This document shows, piece after piece, positions 56,701 through 64,000 of a DNA stretch of 64,000 bases. The translations under genes were made by a program, and so were the position numbers. The notes beneath the pieces were generated by a model. It saw nothing but the letters and a program-made list of their open reading frames with translations, was not told the DNA's origin and made no database searches. Source of the stretch: Rhizophagus irregularis (Eukaryota; Glomeromycota; Glomeromycetes; Glomerales; Glomeraceae); assembly GCF_026210795.1 (NCBI RefSeq), contig NC_089443.1, positions 2,356,001-2,420,000 of the forward strand, in the 5' to 3' direction. How positions within the stretch are numbered: the first letter of the stretch is position 1; every line of letters starts with the position of its first letter.

Positions 56701-58607
56701 CAGTCAACTCCCTCTATAATTACTCCTGTTATAGTTACATTCTACTATATAGCCACACCTAAGGTTGCTTGCCAAAACCTGTTTGGCCTAATGCCGAAAG
56801 GTGAAACCTCTTATATAGTGCCGAAATGCCAAAACGCTAAAACTGCGAAATCTGTCAAAATTGCGAAACTGCTGAAATATGCCGAAACCTCTATAATAGG
56901 TTTTTCCGGTTTTAGCATAGTTGATCATAAGATTTGCATATAGTTACGCCAAGTTACACCAATTAATAATATAATTTTGATGATCAAATAATCTACAGAT
57001 AAAAGATTAAACTTCAATATTTTACCGTTGTCTTAGTTCTTTTAAGCTTTATCAAGTGTTAGAATTTTCATTTCTAACTCCCATATTAATATTATGATAT
57101 TACACGTTTTTGCAGGTTTTTTAAGGGGCTTATATTTGTTAAAAAAAAATGCGTAACATGCATTTAATAAACCCAATTCCGTCATCTCCTTTAACACTGA
57201 ACTAAAGTTTCTTTTACTTTCTTCCGTTTTCTTAATAATAAAATTAATAATAAACTGTTTCAAATGACTGATCACATAGAAGATTCACCCATTAAAAAAA
57301 AAATAGAGGAGGTCAGCCACCTAATAGCATTTGGGAAGATATTAATAAAGGAGAAGCTGTTAGTTCTGGCAAATTTGCTGCCTCCTGCAAGTACTGTAAG
57401 AATACATAGTCACGCAGTGAAGTTTCAAAGCTTGAAAAGCATCTTTCAAACCATTGTCCAGATGTGCCAGCAGCAGTTGTTAGAAGGTATATGACTAAAG
57501 TAATGGAACGGCAAGATAAGTCCAAGTCATCCAAAAAAAGAAAATACTTTGAAGGTCAAAGTAACATGGATGATTACCATGATTCAACAGAGCTTAACGA
57601 ACAAAGATGTACACGAATTAATCGTGCATTAGTTAAATTTTTTATTGCGTGCAGAATTGCGTTTAGAATAGTGAAACATTCTCTTTTCATCAATTTTATA
57701 AAAGAGCTTAATGCCGGGTACAATACACCAACAAGGGAAGTATTAGTAAATCAACTACTTGAATGTGAATTAGCTCAAGTGAACTTCAAAGTTAATTCTG
57801 AGCTTGAAAAGGAAACGAATTTAACGTTATGTTTGTTAAATTAAATAGGCTATCATACATGATTTTTTATTTAATCTTACTTACTATATAATATTAATTT
57901 ATAATTTAGCCTTTGATGGTTGGACGTCTGGTACACATCGTTCAATTTGGAACTTCATTGTAATGACTCCGTCGCGTAAAGAATATCTTTATTAACTTTC
58001 TGATTTGTCTGAAAATTCGCACACTGCAGAATATTTAGTTACGATAATTGAAAAGGTTATAGAAAGTATTGAAGAAGATCGAATATATGCTGTAATTTTC
58101 GATAATGCAGCCAATGTTCGTAATGCACAAAAAATTATACATGAGAATCATCCAAAGATTGAGAATGTGCGATGCGTTGCACATTCTATCAATTTAATTG
58201 CATGTGACATCGTCAAGGAAAAGTTTGGGGAACGTTTATTAAAACGTGTCAATATTTTGACAATCTTTTTTAGAAGTTCTCATCAGGCTAATGCAAAACT
58301 TGCTCAAATAATTAAAGAAAAAGGAATTAGTGAAGGAGGATTAAAATTATATTGCAAGACATGCTGGACTACTGCTAGTGAATCCATAAATTCAGTAATA
58401 AATTTAAAATCAGTACTAGAAGAAATGGCTAGCGATCACGATAAAGTGCTAACAAATGACAAAATAAAACCGATTATTCAATCGAGAATTTTTTTTTCAA
58501 ATTTACGAGTTCTTGGATTTGTTTTGGATCCTCTAAGAAAAGCGGTACTTTCATTAGAATTGAGAAGAACTACACTTGCAGATTGTTTCCTGAGCTTGGC
58601 AAGACGT

Positions 58608-59442
58608 TGGGGTGTGCGATATCGGCCTAATCACAAACATAGTGAAACCACTATATTGTAGGCCCTTATTGAGGAATTTTTTTGTCGATCATTTTGACGA
58701 TCATTAAATTGAAAGAAGTTTACTAAGTTTTGAATTATTTTAAATGATTTGCAACATTTAAATAGTATCAATAGGCTATAGTACATTATTTTGAGTATCT
58801 TTGAGAAAGTTTCAGCTAAAAATTCACTCTGCATTATGCATTCTTTAAGTGATAGTGTTTTACTCTTTTGAGACGTGAAACATCTACTGTTGGCACTATA
58901 GTAAGTAGATGCTAGCCTCCAAAAACAACTTTTTTGGAAATTTTAAATGTCGTATTTTAATGAAATAGAGCCGGTTTTTGAACAATAAAATAAAAAAAAT
59001 AAAGTTTACATTGCTGTGAAATATTACAACGTGATTTTTACAACTAAATTTATATGTACTCAAGAAATCCGGCTCTATTAGTATGTGTACGTTTGATTTT
59101 AATATCATAAACAGTTGCTAAAAATGGAGAGTTAAGCATGCATATAAAGTTATGGGCAATTTAGTTTTACTAGTAATTTATTATATATTTATAAAAATCT
59201 ATAGTAATGATCACTATAGTAATGCATTATATTTGTAAATTAACCGATAACCTGATTTTAAATAGAAAATTTTAAATCTAAAACTCTTTTTTTAAATTTT
59301 TTAAATGATTTAAATCCAAGATTCTAAAATATTAATAAATTATAAAATGATTGACAGATGATCGACAAGAAAAATCCTTAATAAGGATGTTTACTTTAAT
59401 AATTGCACTATATTTGTGATTAGACTAATATCGCACACCCTA
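58608..59442. mobile_element. 835-bp element with 9-bp target duplication inside the transposase
   Basis: Termini TGGGGTGTGCGATAT and, in complement, TAGGGTGTGCGATAT, flanked by GCAAGACGT (58599-58607 and 59443-59451). Removing it restores FLSLARRAATLKKLP in frame. A 9-bp duplication fits Mutator-like elements better than hAT. It contains a further short inverted pair, ATAGAGCCGG...CCGGCTCTAT (58964-59078). Non-coding. Confidence 0.82.
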
Positions 59443-60278
59443 GCAAGACGTGCAGCTACATTAAAAAAGTTACCCAAATCATTAAATCCTGCATTCCGAA
59501 GTCATTGTATCAAAGTAATAAATGAAAGATTTGATGAGTTCGATGATGATAAGTATATTACTTGTTTTTTTATGAATCCCAGATTTAGAAACGCGCCACT
59601 TAAAAAATGCGCCCTCATGAGAATTATCAAATGTGCAGCTTCAATCGGGAAAAATTTAGGTTTCGATCGTTACGAAGCTGAAACTTTATGTGATCAAATA
59701 GAGAAATATATTAATGAGCAAGAACCATTTGACCTAGATATCGGTTTTGCTAAAGATAATCCTGTGAATTGGTGAAAATATATTAATACTGAACCAAAAC
59801 CAGATGTTCTACCAAGAATTGCAAGTTATCTATTTGCAATATGTCCTAACTCAGCAACTTGCGAATGTGGATTTTCGACTTTAGGATGGCTATTTCATAA
59901 ACGTCGCTTAAATCTTAATGTGGATAAACTAGAATCCATGTGCAAATTAATTTTGTATTGGAAATCCAATTCAAAAACTGAACTTAGATTTTATGGAATT
60001 GATCAAAAAAAGAATACTCGTCTTAGTGATGATGAGATCAATATACGTATTGCAGAAGCTTTTGCAGAAAATAATGATGAGGAATATAATGAAGAGCAAG
60101 CTTCTACTCAGAGATTAACTACAAGCGGTGAAATAATACCTGAAGATAATTGCCGTGTAGTAATCGAAAGTCTATGGATTGATCAATTTGTTAATTTATC
60201 GTATGATTCAATTACTAGGTAAATCGGCGATATTTCAAAAGATATATTGGATGATTCAAATGAAAATAATGCGGAAGA

Positions 60279-60428
60279 TAGAGCTCCGAAAATGACTCGC
60301 ATAAACTCGCATTTTGACTCGCATAATTGTAAATTTTCGTTTAATTATATTCTAACTTAATAAAAAGTACTTTAAAATTAAGGTTTTTAACTCGTAACTC
60401 GACTCGACTTGACTCATTAGGAGCTCTA
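60279..60428. mobile_element. 150-bp MITE related to the transposase-RecQ element
   Basis: Termini TAGAGCTCC and GGAGCTCTA; flanks GCGGAAGA and GCAGAAGA (8 bp, one transition). Repeats of ACTCGCATAAACTCGC and ACTCGACTCGACTTGACTC mirror the TAGAGCTT termini and GACTCAA subterminal motifs of 49007-56498. Inserted in the acidic C-terminal codons of the hAT transposase. Confidence 0.78.
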
Positions 60429-60566
60429 GCAGAAGATGATGAAGTTGATGATAGTGGTAATAACAAGAGAGCTGGGAAAGGTGACTATGATTATGATATA
60501 GATGATGTATTAAATATGGATGATGGTGATAATAATGACAATAATTATGATGATAATAAGGAATAA

Positions 60567-61130
60567 TAATAATAAGAAATAATTACAATAGTTAATCCAA
60601 TGAGAATTAATTCTAATATCATATGATTTAAATAATGATACTATTTAGGAAATAAATGATGTAATTATGCAGGACAAAATATTCGCGATCAAAGTCCAGT
60701 TAACATATAATTATGCAGGCAATTGTAATTTTATATTATATTTTAAAACATTGCAATTTAATTAAGGAATAAGGATAAGCATATTTTATTAGAATCAATA
60801 AGTTTTAAGGACTCCATTAATTAAATTTATTACATTAGATCAATAAATTTTAAGAACTGCGTTACAAAAAAAAATTTAGAACTGTGTTAATTAAATTTAT
60901 TACATTAGAATCAAAACTGTATTTATTTTGTTACAAATACTTTAATTATGTAGAATGTTATTATGTTTATCAGTTCATGTTTTAAACATTATAACGAATT
61001 TTAAAATTAGTATAAATATTATGAAATTTGAAGTATATAGGATTTTTTTTCGCAATTCAAAACCAAATTGTATTTTAATTTTCAAATTGTATTTAATTTT
61101 CAAGTTACGAAAAAATCATAAAAATAAAAA
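60567..61130. other. Spacer between the two hAT genes
   Basis: AT-rich with no gene. Repeats of TTAATTAAATTTATTACATTAGA (about 60815 and 60887) are seen. It should hold the transposase 3' end and the second gene's promoter. Confidence 0.45.
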
Positions 61131-61780
61131 ATGGCAGCATTAGTACCTTTTGTTCCACCACCACCACCAGTATTCCAATGGATGATTAACACTGCTAGGC
61201 AATTAATCGCCGAGCGAAGAAATATACATCAGCAATTAGAAAGAATTGCAAACTGTCACCATGTAAATGCATGGACAATAATAGCAAATAGAGTGTTCGT
61301 TGCAACCAGATTTGCAGCGACACCCAGGCAATGCTCTAAAAATGGAATGCCCTCAAACGAGGTTATGAAAACCTCAGTAGGATAATAAATAATAATGATG
61401 ACGACATTCCTATTGTAAGTCCAAATAGTTTCGATAGAGCGTGTTTCGCTTACATGAACGATGAATTTTGGCTACAAACTGGTAATTATTATTAATTATT
61501 ATTTTAAATTAATTTTATTTAGGCAATTCATTCAATTCATTAATATTTTTATTGGATTTTAGATCTGTTTAGACGAGAGTATCGACGGCAGCATGCTGCG
61601 CATGATCGATATTGATATGAATATAGATTGTAAAGGGAAAGAAGGAGGTCGCAATCTAGGTCTCGATCAAGAAGTAGAGATAGAAGTAAAGATAGAAGAC
61701 GAGACAGAAGTAGAGATAGAAGACGAAATAGAAGTAGAGATAGAAGAAGAGGTAGAAGCAGGTCCCCATATAGAAGATAA
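61131..61780 (+). pseudogene. Second hAT gene: Myb/SANT-like DNA-binding domain plus RS domain
   Basis: ATG 61131 gives MAALVPFVPPPPPVFQWMIN, then RQLIAERRNIHQQLERIANC, VNAWTIIANRVF and ATPRQCSK. One missing A near 61340 shifts the frame, which resumes WNALKRGYENLSRIINNNDD. The W..I...V..TPRQC..KW..LKRGYENL pattern is a Myb/SANT-like (trihelix) fold. An intron (about 61480-61560, GTAATT...TTTTAG) leads to DLFRREYRRQHAAHDRY. After two stops comes an RS domain: SQSRSRSRSRDRSKDRRRDR and SRDRRRGRSRSPYRR to TAA at 61778. RS domains usually mediate splicing-factor contacts and nuclear speckle location. About 205 residues if repaired. Confidence 0.72.
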
Positions 61781-62336
61781 AGATATTAAATTTTAATTTT
61801 TATTATATTTTTAATCGTATATTTTATTCTATTTTATTAGTTTAATATTAAATATTATAAAATAAATATTTATATATAAAAAATTATATTGTCTTTATTC
61901 TTATAAATTGTTTAAATGCTGAAACTCTAATTAAATCATATAGAAAGTATTGCTAAAACGCCAAAACAGTTTCGGCAAGTTATGGCAGTTTCGCGATTTT
62001 GATAAGTTTCGCAGTTTCAGCATTTCTTGATGATTTCGCGAAACTAGTTTCGGCAGTTTCACATACGCCATTCTGCCGAAACCCTCTAGTTTCGGCAAGC
62101 AACCTTAGTCACACCAGTTGAATATTCAAAACACTTTATTATTAAAAACTATCCTATATAGTCACAATCTATCTATAGTCACTATTACATCTATCCTCAA
62201 AAATTTTATATTAAAAAGAACCGTTTATAATCACAGTTATATAAAGAATATATTAAATAACTTGGCATTTAATAATTGTACAAATATGTATTATAGCTTG
62301 TTAGAATTGTCTTACTGAGATGAATCGAATGGTAGT

Positions 62337-63048
62337 AGTTTTATCCTTTTGCTTTGCTAGTATTTACGGTCAGACCATTCATTGCCTCTTATAAGACTAA
62401 TCTCGGATCTGTGTCCTATCATCTTTATGGGCAACCATTTAACTGAGTACTTAATTCCTCAGGTAACAGCACCACTTTGAAGACATCCCCATCGGGCTAT
62501 TTTGAGCTGATCTGAAGCTAGGTACATGCTGCCCACTCATCCTTAATCTATTGTATGATACTAATACTCAATTTATTTTACGACCTTTAAAGAGCACCTA
62601 CTTTCATGAAGGACTTTCGACAGGTAACATCAACCATCTAGTACCCTTCTATACTACCATTTTAGGTACTAAGTCTCACTCAAAGGCCACTACAGCCTGC
62701 GATTACCTAGCACTGATAGTACGGTTATTTACCTAAGTGGTATACTTTGTAGTGACCACTCAGACAGAAAGTAGCAGGCATCTGTCCAAGATCACCCCTT
62801 ATGGTGGGTATCAACCACCAGGGATCACCAATCAGGACCCAAGAAGTGGGGAATCGAACTCCATAACCATGCTACCTGTTCTGTGCACGAACACCTTGGT
62901 TGGTTTAAGACCTAACAGAAGGTCAAACTACCACTAAGACATTGCACCCTTAGTTTTACCATCTAGAACAACCATCTAGCCATTACTGACCCCAAGCGGT
63001 ATTGTGAAATGACCATTCAGACAGGAAGTCCCAGTTTTATTTTTTTGC
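62337..63048 (-). mobile_element. tRNA-like SINE (copy B) with 16-bp target duplication
   Basis: AGTTTTATCCTTTTGC (62337-62352) and AGTTTTATTTTTTTGC (63033-63048) flank a 680-bp body. The body is the reverse complement of about 5785-6462, including the second B-box-like motif (GGAATCGAACTCC on the + strand). Inserted in pogo MITE copy 5. Confidence 0.8.
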
Positions 63049-63749
63049 GATCACTGGCTGATGAGTTATTCAACAAAATGTTAAGCATCGGCATTATTAT
63101 ATTTCTTGATTTACGTTTACTGCGCCATTTAACATTTTGCTAAATTTCTCGGTACCTAGTGATTGTAAAAAGACGATTAATAGCTCATTGGAATCGCCTC
63201 ATCAAGACGAATCGAATGGTGGTAAGTTCATCTCTTTGTGATTAATATTGACGGAGTTACTACTTAAAAACTATTTAATATTTTTTAATTTTGAAAATTG
63301 ATCTAGTGATTGGATTTCGATGTATTTTATACCATTAGATTCGTCGCATTAAGACGAATCGAATAGTAGTAAGATTGTTTCTCTAGGATCAATATTGGCA
63401 GAGTTATTACACAAAAACCATTAATATTTTTTTAATTTCGGAAATTAATCTAGTGATTGGATTTCGATGTATTTTATACCATTAGAACCGTCTCATTAAG
63501 ACAAATCGAATGGCAGTAAGATCATCTCTCTACGATTAATATTGACAGAGTTACGATATAATAAAGTTTTGAGTATAATTTTGACTAAAATTATTTTAAT
63601 TTTTGGCCAGAATTATGATATACTAATATAAGAAATTTTTTATATAGTCACATCTCTTTATAATCACCAAATATGGACTGTTCCAAATGTGTGACTATAA
63701 AGAGAGTTGACTGTAGTATAATAAATTGATTAGTTTATTTCGTCATATC

Positions 63750-64000
63750 TAGAGTTCTTAATGGATCAGGTCAGGTCAGGTTAATTGATAAATCTGACCT
63801 GAAATTTTTTTTCAGATCAGGTCAGATCAGGTTATATCAGGTTATCTGTTTGACCTGACTTGAACTGAAACCTGAAATTTTTATTAAAATATCAAAAAAA
63901 AATGGTGCAAAACATTTTTTTTGAAAATATTGCAATTCACTTTTTTATATTAAAATCGTATAAAAGGTAAATCACAATACCGCAACTAACTTTTTTTGTA
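63750..64000. mobile_element. Second copy of the CCTGACCTGA MITE, runs off the window
   Basis: TAGAGTTCTTAATGGATCAGGTCAGGTCAGG matches, in reverse, the right end of 43534-44797. The interior GCAATTCACTTTTTTATAT also matches. The other end is outside. Confidence 0.8.

Larger units (their letters stand above)
57264..60566 (+). pseudogene. hAT transposase with BED zinc finger
   Basis: ATG 57264 (MTDHIEDSPIKKK), then a frameshift in an A-run near 57300. The BED-type finger follows as SGKFAASCKYCKN, a TAG (probably from TGG), SRSEVSKLEKHLSNHC. After an intron ending about 57909 comes FDGWTSGTHRSIWNFIV (first catalytic block), YAVIFDNAANVRNAQ (second Asp), VRCVAHSINLIACDIV, and CKTCWTTASESINSV. 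An 835-bp insertion breaks CFLSLARR from RAATLKKLPKSL. The hAT C-terminal dimerisation block is SATCECGFSTLGWLFHKRRL. The tail is acidic (DDGDNNDNN). Stops occur at 57405, 57993, 59773 and 60220. Cut-and-paste transposase, now inactive. Confidence 0.9.
56760..62107 (+). mobile_element. Full-length hAT element, 5.35 kb
   Basis: Termini TAAGGTTGCTTGCC and GGCAAGCAACCTTA, flanked by GCCACACC (56752-56759) and GTCACACC (62108-62115): an 8-bp duplication with one transition. Subterminal arms repeat GCCGAAA and GCGAAAC motifs. It encodes a hAT transposase and a second Myb/SANT-RS protein, both on +. Nested inside are an 835-bp element (58608-59442) and a 150-bp MITE (60279-60428). Confidence 0.92.
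56701..63713 (+). mobile_element. Pogo-type MITE (copy 5) split by hAT and SINE insertions
   Basis: The first 59 bp (CAGTCAACTCCCTCTATAAT...) lie at 56701-56759 and the remainder at 62108-63713, ending GAGTTGACTG. TA flanks the outer ends. A hAT element sits at base 59 and the tRNA-like retroposon at 62353-63032, at the same internal site as in the first MITE copy. Confidence 0.87.

Overview
The window is AT-rich, repeat-packed eukaryotic DNA. Genes have short GT-AG introns with poly-T acceptors. The gene families (secreted glyoxal oxidase, SAM-domain repeat proteins, Mutator-like/RecQ proteins, abundant hAT, Tc1/mariner and pogo copies) best fit a Glomeromycotina (arbuscular mycorrhizal) fungus of the Rhizophagus type. 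That assignment is inference from family content, not a database match.

Layout. 1-5470: decayed LINE (endonuclease, reverse transcriptase, RNase H) carrying a TA-target MITE. 5471-6765: tRNA-like SINE element inside a pogo-type MITE. 8112-16223: the only clearly intact host genes, namely an Asp-rich multi-PPxY protein (-), a 10-exon glyoxal oxidase (-) and a 4-exon type II membrane glycosyltransferase-like protein (+). 16879-21360: MITEs and two decayed genes, one a SAM-domain gene broken by two transposons. 21795-43428: one Tc1/mariner element of about 1.3 kb swollen to 21.6 kb by three insertions: a 6.6 kb element encoding a DUF7869-like protein, a 12.5 kb element with no long ORF, and a 1.2 kb palindromic MITE. 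Removing the first two at their 8-bp duplications restores the transposase reading across both junctions. 43534-49006: a CCTGACCTGA-rich MITE, an array of intron-like units on the minus strand, and a small hAT MITE. 49007-56498: a 7.5 kb element (TIR TAGAGCTT, 8-bp target duplication) encoding a Mutator-like DDE transposase followed in the same direction by a RecQ helicase. 56701-63713: a pogo MITE split by a complete 5.3 kb hAT element, which carries a transposase gene plus a Myb/SANT-RS-domain gene and itself holds two further insertions.

The most unusual structure is the set of arrays (23760-24900, 30700-31490, 34600-36800, 38140-40930 on +; 45040-47540 on -) of about 55-60 units. Each + strand unit looks like a 30-45 nt exon plus a 60-90 nt intron, with a GTAAG-type donor inside a hairpin, a CTAAC branch-point-like motif inside a second palindrome, and a T-rich tract ending in TAG. 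The second most interesting is the DDE transposase plus RecQ helicase element, together with a 150-bp MITE that shares its termini.

Most transposase genes carry in-frame stops or frameshifts, so the autonomous copies here look dead. Insertion nesting gives relative ages: Tc1/mariner before the 12.5 kb and 6.6 kb elements, and pogo MITE before hAT before its internal MITEs.
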